A stretch of DNA of 64,000 nt from Hymenopus coronatus (GCA_030762935.1 CM060883.1:50905001-50969000); one strand, 5' to 3'. Positions 22,122 through 33,655 are shown, counted from the first letter of the stretch. The notes: a model not told the origin generated them from the letters alone. Program-made: numbers and translations.

Positions 22122-22994
22122 ATTTAAAAATCTAATGTGTTCCATTCACATGACTTTCTTTAAATCTCTGCAACGAATTATTGTTAAAATGCTTAAGCCT
22201 CTATTTACTTCATTTTAATCGAGAAAAAAAAAATAGCAGAAATAGTCTTATTACTTGCTTCCTTGTAAGTAAAAACGAAATAAGGGAGTACCATAGGTTA
22301 AAGTGAAAGCCAAAAGCTGGTTGCTCTCTGCAACAAATTATTGTTAAAATGCTTATGCCTCTATTTACTTCATTTTAATCGAGAAAAAAATAGCAGAAAT
22401 AGTCTTATTACTTGCTTCCTTGTAAGTAAAAGTGAAATATGGGAGTACTATAGGCTAAACTGATAATCAAAAAGTGGATGCTATGTGACCGAAGTTCCTT
22501 TGTATGGACACGAGTTGATAAATTCCTGTATGAGCAAATTATAATTTTTTTCAGAGCTGAAACCAAAAACTAGGAATATGTCAAAAAACGATCAACTCCA
22601 CGAAAAAAATGTATATGACATAAATTGTGTTTTAATGTGCTCTACATTTTTTTGTTAAGTTTTTGTCCATCTCTTACGGTTTAGCAGTTATGCAAAATTC
22701 CGTAAAATTCATCCAGAATAAAGTAGTCTTCAGAGGCTATTCGCAGAAAATTCAAGATATACATATTATTTGTCAGATAAATATCTTTGATATTTGACAT
22801 TTTAATCAAAATCGTTAGAGCCATTTTTAAGAAAATCAAACATTTTGAAAAAGGTTCCATGTAAAGGGTAGTTTGGGGTGGGGGGATTTTTCTCAAAATC
22901 TTCGTGTCGCATCCCTGGAAGATACTGAACTTAAATACCAAGTTTGATATTTTACCGACTTTTCGTTTTTGAGTTATCGTGTTCACAGACACAC

Positions 22995-23035
<41 letters not shown>

Positions 23036-23330
23036 CCTTTTTCTGAAAATACTTTTTTTGGATACAGGGGATCCTAAAACATATATTTCCGGTGAAATCT
23101 CGGTATCGAATTTTTTGGTGGAGTGCAATACAATTTTCTGGAAATATTATTAATTAGTATTTCAAGTCAAGGTGCAGTTATATATTAGTTGAATAATGGA
23201 TTACAATAAATTTTATTTATAATATGGATTGTTATTGAAAATATAATTTGAACGTGGATTTAATTGTAATTTTATGAATATTGATTCTCTATACACTATG
23301 TACATAGTGAGTATAGAGAAAGTAAAAATC
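22122..23330 (-). mobile_element. HINE-like element with internal duplication and insert
   Basis: Starts on + with AAAATCTAATGTGTTCCATT and ends GAGAAAGTAAAAA. The segment 22166-22325 is repeated at 22326-22485 (period 160 bp). A (CA)n of about 18 units lies at 22997-23032. About 155 bp of very AT-rich foreign sequence (23132-23286) splits CAATAC from TCTCTATACACTATGTACAT. Otherwise collinear with the family. Confidence 0.85.
22997..23032. repeat. (CA)n microsatellite inside a HINE-like copy
   Basis: About 18 CA units. Equivalent tracts occur at the same family position in other copies (24039-24072, 42206-42240, 54862-54884, 14333-14349), so the microsatellite is part of the element. Confidence 0.9.
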
Positions 23331-24037
23331 TGATGTGTTCCATTCACTTGACTTTCTTTACATCTCTGCAACAAATTATTGTTAAAATGCTTATGCCTCT
23401 ATTTACTTCATTTTAATCGAGAAAAAAATAGCAGAAATAGTCTTATTACTTGCTTCCTTGTAAGTAAAAATGAAATAAGGGAGTACTATAGGCTAAACTG
23501 ATAATCAAAAAGTGGATGCTATGTGACTGAAGTTCCTTTGTATGGACACGAGTTGATAAATTCCTGTATGAGCAAATTATAATTTTTTTTCAGAGCTGAA
23601 ACCAAAAACTAGGAATATGTCAAAAAACGATCAACTCCACGAAAAAAATATATATGACATAAATTGTGTGTTTTAATGTGCTCTACATTTTTTGTTAAGT
23701 TTTTGTCCATCTCTTACGGTTTAGCAGTTATGCAAAATTCCGTAAAATTCATCCAGAATAAAGTAGTCTTCAGAGGCTATTCCCAGAAAATCAAGATATA
23801 CATATTATTTGTCAGGTAAATATCATTAATATTTGTCATTTTAATCAAAATCGTTAGAGCCATTTTTAACAAAATTAAAATTTTCGAAAAAAATTCCATG
23901 TAAAGGGTAGTTGGGGTTGAGGGGATTTTCTTGAAAATATTCGTATCACATCCTTGGAAGATACCAACCAAACTTAAATACCAAGTTTGGTATTTTACCG
24001 ACTTTTCGTTTTTGAGTTATCGTGTTCACATACACAC

Positions 24038-24076
<39 letters not shown>

Positions 24077-24222
24077 GACCGTTTTTATGAAAATGCTTTT
24101 TTTGAATACAGGTTACCCTAAAAGATATATTTCCCGTGAAATCTCGGTATCGAACTTTAGGGTGGAGTGCAATACCTGCTCTATACACTATGTACATAGT
24201 ACGTGTAGAGAAAGTAAAAAGT
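23331..24222 (-). mobile_element. HINE-like element, full length reference copy
   Basis: TCTGATGTGTTCCATTCACT on the left and TACACTATGTACATAGTACG then TGTAGAGAAAGTAAAAA on the right. (CA)n at 24039-24072. It follows the previous copy with no spacer (AGTAAAAATCTGATG). Confidence 0.88.
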
Positions 24223-24354
24223 ATGCCGGAAATGTGGCAAAGCAGCAGGACAGGTTCAGCTTCTTCAGTCGGAAACGATGGATGCTGAGAAAGTCCGGAA
24301 TCATCAGCTCAATGGAACCTTTTATCTCTGTTTAAGGCCACTACCGTTGGTCTT

Positions 24355-24659
24355 ATAAAAACCTGACGTGTTCCATTCACATGACTTTCTCTGCAACTCG
24401 GTAACAAATTGTTGTTAACAAAGCTTATTCTTCTATCTACTTCATGCTAATCGAGATAAACATTAGCAGAAGTTATCTTATTACTTGCTTTCTTGTAATT
24501 CGAAGGGAAATAAGACAATACAAAAGTTAAAACGAAGCCAAATCTTTTAATAGTTCGTTGCCATGTGGTTGAAATACGTTCCCTTGCATTGGCAAGAGTT
24601 GATAATTCTTGTAATAGAAAAGTTAAAAGTATTTTAAAAACTAATTATAAGGAATATCC

Positions 24660-24693
<34 letters not shown>

Positions 24694-24961
24694 CTACTTC
24701 CCGACAAAGGTGTGAAGTGTGTTTTAATGAGATCTATATTTTTTTTGCAGCAAGTTATTGTCTACCTCTTTCAGTTTACTAGTTATGCCAATTTCATTCA
24801 GAATAAAGAGCTTTTTAGAAAAAATACATATTTTTCTTATGTAAATATAATATATACATAATATAAGATAGCCATTTTTGAGAAAATCAAAATGTTCGAA
24901 AATTGTTCCACGTAAAGGGTAGTTTGTGGTGGGGGGATGTTCTTGAAAATACTCTCGCGCG

Positions 24962-24996
<35 letters not shown>

Positions 24997-25180
24997 GCAT
25001 GCACGCGCACACACACTCGAGCGTGGACATTTCTGTAAAAAAATGTTTTTATCGGACTCAGGGGCCTCAAAACATATATTTACGGTGAAATCTCGACTTC
25101 GAATTTGTGGGTGGAATACAATACCTTTTCTATCCACTATGTACATTGTACATATCGGATACAGGAAAAAAATTGCTTCT
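24355..25180 (-). mobile_element. HINE-like element with A30 tract and (GC)n(CA)n
   Basis: ACCTGACGTGTTCCATTCAC to ACTATGTACATTGTACATAT. A30 at 24661-24690 interrupts the block AATATCTCAAAAACG. A CG/CA alternating tract lies at 24956-25016. Confidence 0.8.
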
Positions 25181-25239
25181 CTTAACCAACACTATTGTAA
25201 AATGTACGAATATAACGTCAAAGAGAGTGCTTGATAAAA

Positions 25240-25345
25240 AAAAAATCCACTATTCCCCTCTAAACATGTATTTCCAATGAAAACTCGGTACTATCGAAAT
25301 TTTAGGTGGAATACAATACCTTCTCTATTCACCATGTACATAATA
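25240..25345 (-). mobile_element. HINE-like 5'-end fragment
   Basis: AACATGTATTTCCAATGAAA, GGTGGAATACAATACCTTCT and ACCATGTACATAATA only. Confidence 0.7.
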
Positions 25346-25696
25346 AAATTGGCATATAAAAGTTACTTATATGCACTATGATTTGCTTATGTGGAACCTC
25401 CAGGAAATGTGGAAGTTAATGAAAACATTTACCTCAATATTTGCGGAACTATGGACATTTAAAATCCGGTATGCTATTTTACAGAACACATATAAAGTCA
25501 GCTTGACTCTCCTGAGACACAATTTCATTTATACGCAACCTGTTCCTGGAGAAGCGCTCTTTTAGGCATACAAATGTTAAACCAATGTTATCTTGAAGTT
25601 CTCACTTCAAAAGATAGGTAATTTCTTTCAAACTGTATTTAATTGTGTGATGACAATTACTGTATTTACTGACATACATTGTATGTGGGTTTCCAG
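25346..25696. other. Unrecognised intron sequence before exon 2
   Basis: No repeat or coding feature recognised apart from the exon 2 acceptor. Confidence 0.45.
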
Positions 25697-25892
25697 CCGC
25701 AGCTCATACGAAAAGATGGATATCCTTCTGAGGCACACGTGGTGGAAACTGAAGACGGATACTTGCTCACCCTACACAGAATACCCCATGGAAGGAGTAG
25801 TACTAGGGCACAAAGGATACCCATATTCTTACAGCATGGCCTTCTTGCAAGTTCCTCAGGATGGATCCTAACGGGCCCAGAAAATGCTTTAG
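25697..25892 (+). CDS. Acid-lipase-type gene, exon 2 (lipase N-terminal domain, oxyanion region)
   Basis: Exon of 196 nt, codons 47-111 plus one base, entered in phase 0 after a TTTCCAG acceptor and left at GTACGT in phase 1. It encodes the conserved N-terminal lipase region (Abhydro_lipase, Pfam PF04083): LIRKDGYPSEAHVVETEDGY, then LLTLHRIP and the HGLLASSSGW segment at residues 93-102, which in this family carries the oxyanion-hole residues and the HGL(L)xSS signature. There is no stop or frameshift. The first codon of exon 3 is completed across the splice (G|CA = Ala), giving [14 protein letters not shown], a perfect family match. Confidence 0.95.
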
Positions 25893-26377
25893 GTACGTGT
25901 AAATCGATATGACGCTTAAATCGTGATAATTTGGACCTTGTATTTATTTGTATCTAAATATAAGTAGGTGGTTTAATCACTAATTATCTAACCAAACATT
26001 CCATTATATGTTTTTGTACATTAGTATTTGAAATGCTTTTTCACATTTCTAGATACAGTTCATGAATTTAATTTGTGAAGTATAATTAGGCTTTGGCGCC
26101 GGTTGCATGTGGTCGGAAATGTCAATTATGTTTGCATGGAGTTTTGTGACGTGGCACCTGTCAGGCAGGAGTGCTATAGTCTTACAAATCAGCTGTAATT
26201 AGGGGAACCTGTGTTTACATTGACAGCTCCTTCAGAAGTATGAACATACTATGCAGGTTACTATGATAAGATAATTAGTACTAAATTCGTTAGACAGCGA
26301 GGGTGAACTGCAATGCACATGTCAAAATTACTAGTATCAGAAGAACCAAAGAAATCTCTAGTATACATTAAAATTAT
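25893..26377. other. Unrecognised intron sequence
   Basis: AT-rich and featureless to the eye. Confidence 0.45.
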
Positions 26378-26475
26378 TTTACCATGCTATCTTCATATAC
26401 CCAAGATTGCGGGTTCAAATCCGGCTGAGGACCATGGATTTTTTCGGGTGTTTTTCCTTAGCAATGGCTTCCTTT
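26378..26475 (+). mobile_element. SINE F5 head fragment
   Basis: TTACCATGCTATCTTCATAT, CCCAAGATTGCGGGTTCAAA (box B) and GGATTTTTTCGGGTG match the 45.7-kb copy; the body is cut off after CAATGGCTTCC. Confidence 0.75.
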
Positions 26476-27023
26476 GGAAAAGACATTTCACGAGACATTT
26501 CAATTTCGATTCAAATAACAGTAATTTTCATAGATAACACTCTAGTATATTCCCGTAAATATCTGGAGAAACGGCAGGCGTTGGATTTTATATACAATCA
26601 CATCTAATTTGTATGGATATCTACGGATATAGTAGATGTAGATTCCACCTTACCACCCTATGGAGTTGATGGATTGTGAAGCGAAATTTGAAAACTATCC
26701 ACATATTCAAAAATTGGTTCAATCGGTACGAAATAATGGGGGTACTTGGACGGCATCTTAAAGTTTCAGTTCCTAGGTGAACCATTGTATATCACTCATC
26801 TAAAAATGTGTGGTGTCTTTAAACTATTTTTCCAAGTTATAATTCATGTAATGCCTATTATTTTAAGCATACAGTTGCATACCCAGTGTGAGATAGGAGT
26901 TATCTCTGCCACTGACATCGTTAATGGGTAGTAGGTACAGGACAGAGCTATCTCGTGGATGTAGATACGGAGATAGGAGTCCCCAAGGGTTAATGAGGTG
27001 GGTCCGGGGAGAGATCATGGAAC
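26476..27023. other. Unrecognised intron sequence
   Basis: No gene or known repeat seen. Confidence 0.4.
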
Positions 27024-27761
27024 TACGAAGTACGTCCAGAAAGTAAGTTCCGTTTGGTAATAACATTAAATTGTGTACAGATACAGAATAATTAATTATT
27101 GCACAAAATTCTAAAACTCTTAAACTACTTTTCCACATAACTGCCGAAATTTTGCAGGCATTTGTCATAGCGTGGCACAAGTTTTTGTATACCTTCTTCA
27201 TAGAAGTTTGCCGCCTCTGTCTTCAAAACGTTGGAAACATTTTCTTTCAGCTCTTCGTCATTGTTGAAGTGTTGACCGCCAAGGAAAGACTTGAGATGCA
27301 AGAACAGATGAAAGTCGCTAGGAGTGAGGTCAGGGCTGTACGGAGGATGGTCAAACACGTCCCAGCCAAATCCCTGTAGGAGGTTTTTCGTCACATTTGC
27401 AGTGTGTGGTCGTGCGTTGTTGTGAAGAAACAACACCTTTTGACCCATCTTCTCACCATTGAATCACTCATTGCAGTTTGTACGTAAACTTCGAAAATTT
27501 GCCGATAAATTTCAATTGGTTTCACTTTCCTAGCATTCAGAAAAGGAATCACAGATCTGATTTCACAAGTGGCGGGATTTTCAATCAACACCGACATTGT
27601 AAACAAGCACAACAAAGCGTATGTGGCTGACAGCGATCTCAAAATGGCGCACGTTTCTTCTCCTTGATACAGAGCGTTTACCGCGCATGTGCGGAACTGC
27701 GATCACAGCGCTGCAGTGGAGATAAATTGAAACGGAACTTACTTTCTGGACGTACCTCGTA
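27024..27761 (-). mobile_element. Mariner element, internally deleted, good ends
   Basis: Inverted ends of about 30 bp begin CGAAGTACGTCCAGAAAGTA (27026, +) and CGAGGTACGTCCAGAAAGTA (on -, from 27759), with TA at both flanks (27024-27025, 27760-27761). On - the transposase N-terminal helix-turn-helix part (NPATCEIRSVIPFLNARKVK, IEIYRQIFEV) is fused out of frame to the catalytic C-terminal part (LFLHNNARPHTANV, HPPYSPDLTPSDFHLFLHLK, YDKCLQNFG). The middle, with the first catalytic Asp, is deleted; Asp in HDN is Asn here (HNN), so even the remaining site is broken. Length is 734 bp against about 1.3 kb for a whole mariner. Confidence 0.92.
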
Positions 27762-28015
27762 TATTTAAGTGTGAGAGAGAGAGCGCTACTATTCATAGGA
27801 ATGAACGAATATATGTGTTCGAGGAGATGTTAGGGGAAATCCCAATGAATTACTCTAATTCCGCATTCGCCTTGTACAATCTGCTCTGCTGAAAGTTAAA
27901 GCACCTAGAAACAGATATTGTCGCTTTGCCCAATGTCGATCAAAAGTGCGTGTTGCTGCGTCTGTTGTTCAGGTGTAAGGGCTTCTGCTCACATATTTAT
28001 CGGGGGCTTTATAGC
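27762..28015. other. Unrecognised intron sequence
   Basis: A short GAGAGAGAGAG run, otherwise nothing seen. Confidence 0.4.
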
Positions 28016-28019
28016 TAAA

Positions 28020-28808
28020 ACCACGTGTTACTTTCTCTAGGCATGTATGTACAATGCATTTAGTAGATAGAGACGGCATTGTACTCCACTCCAAATATCG
28101 ATGCCGAGATTTGAATAGAAATATATGTTTTAGGATCTCCTAAATCCAAAGAAAAAAATCATTTTTAAAAAAGGTCAATGTGTGCGTCTTGAACACAATA
28201 ACTCAAAAACGAAAAGTGGTACTTAACTACCAAACTTGTTATTTAAGTTTAGTATCTTCCAAGGAAGCGACACGAAACTACCAAACTACCCTTTGCATGG
28301 AAAAAATTTCGAAAATTTTGATTTTCTCAAAATTTGCTCTAACGATTCTGGTTAAATTACCGCATAGGTATTAAATATATTCATTCTGTATGACAATTGC
28401 TTAACTGGTGAACATAAGAAATAGAAAAACCTACTATACCAAAAATATGGATCTCGTTAAAACATATGATTTATGTCATTCACTTTTTTCTGGAGTTGAT
28501 AATTTCCTAGATATTCCTTGTTGTTGGTTTCAGTTTTAAAATAGTTAAAACCTTTCTTATACGAACAATTGTCAACACCAGGCCATGCAAAACAAACAAA
28601 CAAACAAAAGCCAGCTTTTAAAAGATATGACTCTCACTTTAACTTTATGTATTCCCTTATTTCCCTTCTATTTACAAGGAAGAAGAATAAGGGCATTTCA
28701 GCTAATATGTATCTCGATTAACAGGACAGTAGGTAGAAGATTAAGCTCTGTAACAAAAATTGGTTACAGAGATGTAGAGAAAGTCATGTAAATGGAACAC
28801 ATCAGATT
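28020..28808 (+). mobile_element. HINE-like element, full length with internal loss
   Basis: GTGTTACTTTCTCTAGGCAT to GTCATGTAAATGGAACACAT then CAGATTTTTTTT. The segment between the GATTAAAATA block and the CTTAACTGG block is shortened. Confidence 0.82.
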
Positions 28809-29154
28809 TTTTTTTTCTTTTCGTTTTTTCTTTATATTCTTTTAAATTTTCCGTTTTCTTTCTTACAAGGGGCAGAGGAGAATTTAAGCACTGCTGTCAG
28901 AGGCCTCTTTTGCCGTTGCAACCTCCAGGATGACGGGATGAAATGAAACATCTGAAACGTTAGGCGAAACGTTTACTTTCTCAACTTTTCAGTTCATGGT
29001 GATTTTCATGAATAGCCTGGTTAGAATTGACGAGTTTCTGCAAAGTCTTTCAACATATTTATTTAGTGAATACGTTTGTCTCTGCCAAAATGAATTGGAA
29101 AATGAATGTGTCAAAATGCAATCAAAAGGAGAACTTTCAAGTCAGAGGGTATAC
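28809..29154. other. Unrecognised intron sequence
   Basis: T/C-rich run after the HINE-like end, then about 280 bp without recognised features. Confidence 0.4.
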
Positions 29155-30172
29155 CATTTGTACTTTCTCTATATGTACTATGCACCTAAAAATTCGATAC
29201 CAAGATTTGACCGCAAATACATGCTTTAGGACCCCCTGAATAAAAAAAAAAAAATAAAAAGGTCCGTGTGTGTCTGTATCTATGTCTGCGGACAGCATAG
29301 CTCAAAAACGAAAATACCGTTAAATACCAAACTTGGGATTTAAGTTAGGTATCTTGCATGAATGCGACACGGCGATTTTCAAGAAAATCCCCCCACCCCA
29401 AATTATTCTTTACATCGAAACATTTTCGAAAATGTTTATACTCTGAAAAATGCCTCTAACAATTTTGATTAAAATACCACTATTGAAGCCAATTACATCA
29501 CAAATAAAATGTATATCTTGAATTATCTGGGAATAGCTTCTGAAGACCTATTTATTGTGGCTGAATTTTGCATAACTAGTAAACCATAAAATATAGGCAA
29601 AAATTTACTAACCAAAAAATGTAGATCTCGTTTTTTTTTTTTTCTTTTTTTTATCCCTATTTACATTTCCCCCCGTAGGTTTTACTGATTACTGGTTTTA
29701 CTGTTTCTTTTACAAACATATACACATTGCACAAACATAACATCCATGCCCAAGGCGGGACTCGAACCCACGATCCCCTGCCCACGAAGCATCAAAGCGA
29801 GACGCTTTAGCGAGCGTGGCTATGGGGACCGGCACGTTAAAACACATTTATGTCATACATTTTGTTCGTGGAGTTGAGCGTTTTTAAGATACACATTATT
29901 AGTCTCAATTTTATGGTACTTAAACTTTTCTTATACGGGATCTTGTCAGCTCCTGGCCAGGCAAAGAAACGGATTTCAATACCACAGCAACCTCATTTTA
30001 AAACCTTTGACTGTCGGTTTAGTCTAGGGTATTCCCTTATTTCTTTTCTACAAATAAGGAACTAGCAATAAAACTATTTCTGCTATTAGTATGAAATAGA
30101 AGCATAAGCTTTTAAACAAGTTCTTACAGAGATGTAGAGAGAGAGTCATGTGAATGGAATACATAAGATTTT
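29155..30172 (+). mobile_element. HINE-like element carrying an F4 SINE
   Basis: 5' end TTTGTACTTTCTCTATATGT, 3' end GTCATGTGAATGGAATACAT then AAGATTTTTT. The consensus AGATCTCGTTAAAACACA is split at 29630 and resumes at 29835. Confidence 0.85.
29633..29834 (-). mobile_element. tRNA-derived SINE, group F4, nested
   Basis: On -: TGCCGGTCCCCATAGCCACG (head), then GGGGATCGTGGGTTCGAGTC (box B) and CCGCCTTGGGCATGG; T-tract on + at the 3' side is the A-rich tail. CGTT occurs on both flanks (29629-29632, 29835-29838). Confidence 0.82.
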
Positions 30173-30189
30173 TTCACATATTGGACATC

Positions 30190-30345
30190 AGGCGTGAGCT
30201 AATTGGCCATCAGGGGAGTAAATAGAACACAAACTCATAAACGCATCACCAACACTCATACTCAAGGTGGTACTCGAATCCGCGATCCCATGTGCCACGA
30301 AGCACTAAGGCTGACACTAGCGACCATGTGGACCGTCGAGTACCA
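30190..30345 (-). mobile_element. SINE F4 copy, degenerate
   Basis: On -: CGGTCCACATGGTCGCTAGT, then GGGATCGCGGATTCGAGTAC (box B) and CACCTTGAGTATGAG. It lies 18 bp beyond a HINE-like 3' end. Confidence 0.7.
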
Positions 30346-30377
30346 CGTTTTATGCCTGAACTACTTGAGCACGTGAC

Positions 30378-30540
30378 TGCCTCTGCAGTCAAGTGATCAA
30401 TGTTCTGTCTTCTCACCCAGAGGTCCCGAGTTCGGTTCCTGGCTGGGGCGGGGATTTTTTCTTTTTAACTAAAATAATTCTTTATCTCCCACACACAGTT
30501 TGGAAATATGAATATGGAAACAAATGTGTGTAAATGTTTT
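30378..30540 (+). mobile_element. tRNA-derived SINE, group F3
   Basis: GCCTCTGCAGTCAAGTGATC (head), GAGGTCCCGAGTTCGGTTCC (box B) and GGCTGGGGCGGGGATTTTTT, then CTCCCACACACAGTTTGGAA. Matches the 41.7- and 56.7-kb copies. Confidence 0.8.
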
Positions 30541-31490
30541 TTTAATAGCATAACATTGAAAAGAACCAACGTTAAGGAACCCTATAGTTTAACGAGAAAA
30601 ATAAAGCAGATGTTGCTGAAGCAAAGCCCCTATATGACCATATAAATTACAATTGTGGACCAATTCCTAAATGAGCTGTTAGATAAATTTCTTAGGTTGT
30701 GATGCTTATTATTCTGTACTAATGACATCTTGTGGTCACAAACATAATAAGTTCTAAAGCGGCATTTAATACAATTCAATAAGTCCAAATATGCCAAACA
30801 ATATCAAAATATGCTTTTTAAAAAAGGACTCTGGATGCATTCCGGGCAAAACTTGTTAAATCTTGTTGCACCCACAATGGAAATTGAAAGGTAATACAAT
30901 TTAAAACCACAGGCGCGTCTACTTTTTCGAAAGCTGTTATTCTGTACTCATACAAGAAAAATATAATGCTAAATTACATTTAAATTTACGAATTTATTAA
31001 GTAGTATCCTATATTGATGCATCTGAGACAGTTCGAACGTCACCATAAAGGCATTTATTATATATTTTAATCAATATTCAATGATTTAAGCATTTGCTGA
31101 CGCACATAGAATTCTAAAATGAAACTATGTTGTTTTTTTTTTTTTTAAATATTTCTGTTATGTAAAATGAAGCTTTAATGTTTTGATTCTGATATAGAGG
31201 ACCTAGCCCAAGGGAATTAAAACGAGTCAGTCCTCTTGGCGCAACTCACCCAGCCTCAATGTGAACTGGTCGTTGTTTACACAGACAGATGTAAGGTTCC
31301 AGGTTACAGTCTGTGTTAAGTACATTTTTCATCACGTTTGTGGAAAAGAACTTGATAGGGCGAGGTTTGGATTTAATGCATCTAAAACCCTTATCTATAA
31401 AATTCATGAACGGATTCAATGATAGGCTAACACGAGTTATTTAAAAGTGAAGAACAGATCTCTCAATTTTTTTTCTCGCGAACCACAAGA
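30541..31490. other. Unrecognised intron sequence
   Basis: AT-rich. No gene or known repeat seen; T14 at 31131-31146. Confidence 0.4.
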
Positions 31491-31835
31491 TAGAATCACA
31501 ATACAAACACCACTGGACGTTTCAAAGTTTGGAATAACTACCATGAAGTTCTATGGGTCGCCGCAGGGCACTGAACGCAGCTCTGCTGCAAAATGGCGCC
31601 GACGCCACAGGAACAAGCGTTTTGTGTCCTACAACGTGAATCCATTGTGCAACTGCAACGGCATTCCGCCACCACTTCCGAAAGCAACCATCACGTCATA
31701 AGCAAAGTTGTGAAAGGTACCGCAAATTCAAATAGGCTGGATACATCGGCAGAGCAACATTGGAACGAAGTATAAGGAAAACCGCAACACATGCAAGCCA
31801 TGAGGTCGATCTGTGTGCATTAAACTGCATACAGA
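31491..31835 (+). pseudogene. IS630/Tc1-like transposase N-terminal relic
   Basis: From the ATG at 31593 one frame reads MAPTPQEQAFCVLQ, then ESIVQLQR; after a frame change near 31660 another reads FRHHFRKQPSRHKQSCERYR then KFKQAGYIGRA. Together they match the first helix-turn-helix of insect IS630/Tc1-like transposases (QxAFCVLxFxxxxS..VQRxFRxxFxxxPP...WYxxFxxTGCI). The rest is missing. It is the same kind of protein as the C-terminal relic at 7.9-8.5 kb. Confidence 0.55.
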
Positions 31836-32003
31836 AACACAAGCACATGAATTATTAGAGAAAATACGAGGTGAAGTCGCATTAATATTTTCAAATGAGC
31901 GGCGTGCTATGTTAAAATCGAGCATGTTCGTGTCGGATTGTGAAATTTCATAATATGCCACATGAGTTGTCTATCGATACGATAAAAACAGAAGCTTAGT
32001 CCG

Positions 32004-32765
32004 CACATTTTTACTTTCTTACACGTATTATGTACATAGTCTATAGAAAACTTATTGTATTCCACCCAAATATTTGATGTCGAAATGTCACCGGAAATAC
32101 ACGTTTTAGGGTCCACTGTATCCAAAAAAAGGATTTGAAAAAAAAAGTCCATGTGTCTGTGAACACGAAACTCAAAAACGAAAAGTCGGTAAAATACCAA
32201 ACTTGGTAATTGGTATTTAGTTTTAGTGTCTTCCAGGGATGCGACAAGAAGATTTGGAGAAAAATCCCCTCATCCCAAACTACCCTTTACAAGGAAGAAA
32301 TTTCGAAAATTTTTATTTTCTCAAAAATGGCTGTAACGGTTTTGATTAAAATACTGTACATTAAAGATATTTATATACTGGTAGTTCCGTAAGAAATAGA
32401 CAAAAACTTACTACACAAATATATAGATCTCGTTAAAGCATACGATTATTATTTATGTCATACTTTTTTTTTGAGTTGGAGTTGACCGTTTTCGAGATAC
32501 TCTTCATTATTGGTTTCATTTTTAAAATATTTAAACTTTTCTCATACGGGAACTTGTCAACCCCAGGCCACGCAAACTAACGGATTTTAATTCAATAGCA
32601 ACTATATTTTAAAACATATGACTGTCGGTTTAGCCTAAGTATTTCCCAATTTGCCTCCTACTCATAAGGAACTAAGTAATAAGACAGTTTCTGATAATGT
32701 TTATCTCAATTAGCGTGAAGTAGATAGACGAACAAGCTTATTAATAATATGTTTTACAGAACTCC
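32004..32765 (+). mobile_element. HINE-like element, 3' end lost
   Basis: 5' end TTTTTACTTTCTTACACGTA and palindrome TATTATGTACATAGTCTATA; runs to AATAATATGTTTTACAGA. The middle (CTCTGAAGACC block) is deleted. Confidence 0.8.
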
Positions 32766-33390
32766 ATATTTTCAATAGTTTATCATTACCTTCCATGTTA
32801 CTCTATAAGCTCGAAACAAACGAAATGACATCTGCTTAGCAACCACATTACGTCATATATCTGTGATCTACGATATATTATAATTTTTCATTTGGCACAT
32901 TTATTAATTATTTTTATGTATTTTAATGCTAAAAGTGCATAAAAAGTGTTATTTAACGTGTATAATCTCATTGTAACACTCGTAAAAATTAGCGCATAAA
33001 CTTTCGCTCACATATACTCGTACCACAATCAGTCATAGTATAGTTAACATAAAGAACTATTTTATAATAATAAAAATATATCAAGTATGATAATATAAAA
33101 TGATGACAGCAATGAATTTGTAGGGCATCATTATTCTTTACTCTTGACAAAATTACATTCAGATAGATGGAATGTTTTAAAACACCAAAAAATAAACGAT
33201 GCTCCGAACTGTGTTTTATGCAATTCCAATGCATTGCATTAACCTAGCGTGTTTTTGTTCCCCTCACCGTTTTTGCTTTCTATTTTAATTGCGTCCTTAC
33301 AGGTTTTTCGCTCGTTTGTTTTCTATTCTATATATTACTGTTTCTGAATATCCTGGTAACCTTAGCTATTTCATGTATTTCTTTACTAAC
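32766..33390. other. Unrecognised intron sequence
   Basis: AT-rich, with no feature recognised. Confidence 0.4.
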
Positions 33391-33393
33391 GTT

Positions 33394-33497
33394 GTTGCCA
33401 TGGTATCTCAGCAGTAGAGCAACCGACTAGAGACCGGGAGATCCGTGGTTCAAATCCCAGCTATTGCATTGAATTACTCAGTCTGACTCGACATATC
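33394..33497 (+). mobile_element. SINE F2 copy
   Basis: GCCATGGTATCTCAGCAGTA (box A), GAGATCCGTGGTTCAAATCC (box B) and CATTGAATTACTCAGTCTGA match the - strand copy at 5.9 kb. Followed within 30 bp by an F4 SINE in the same direction. Confidence 0.72.
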
Positions 33498-33523
33498 CAA
33501 AATTATTTGAATTCTAAAATTTA

Positions 33524-33655
33524 ATGCCGGTCCCTGTGGCCGCGCTCACTGAAGTGCCCACTTTGGTGCTTTGTGTTGCAGGGGATCGTGGGTTCGAGTC
33601 CCACCTTGGGTACAATTGTTTGTGTGTTTATAAATGTGTATATGTCTATTGTATG
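33524..33655 (+). mobile_element. SINE F4 copy
   Basis: TGCCGGTCCCTGTGGCCGCG, GGGGATCGTGGGTTCGAGTC (box B) and CCACCTTGGGTACAATTG. Confidence 0.8.

Larger units (their letters stand above)
1951..25696 (+). other. Lipase intron 1 (about 23.7 kb)
   Basis: Phase-0 intron from GTAAGT at 1951 to the acceptor TTTCCAG ending at 25696. It is filled by HINE-like copies, SINEs, a minisatellite, hAT-like and piggyBac-like elements and relics of transposases. I see no other exon between, and the peptide runs on directly across the splice. Confidence 0.8.

Noticed and set aside
22681..23028. 115-codon frame on - with a poly-Cys/Val start
   Set aside because: The start is the (CA)n microsatellite and the rest is HINE-like sequence; similar frames recur in other copies by shared ancestry.
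24724..25146. 140-codon frame on -
   Set aside because: It is HINE-like sequence read through a (CA)n/(CG)n tract.
25593..25871. Frame overlapping lipase exon 2
   Set aside because: It runs in the wrong frame across the exon; the exon frame matches the lipase family and both splice sites.
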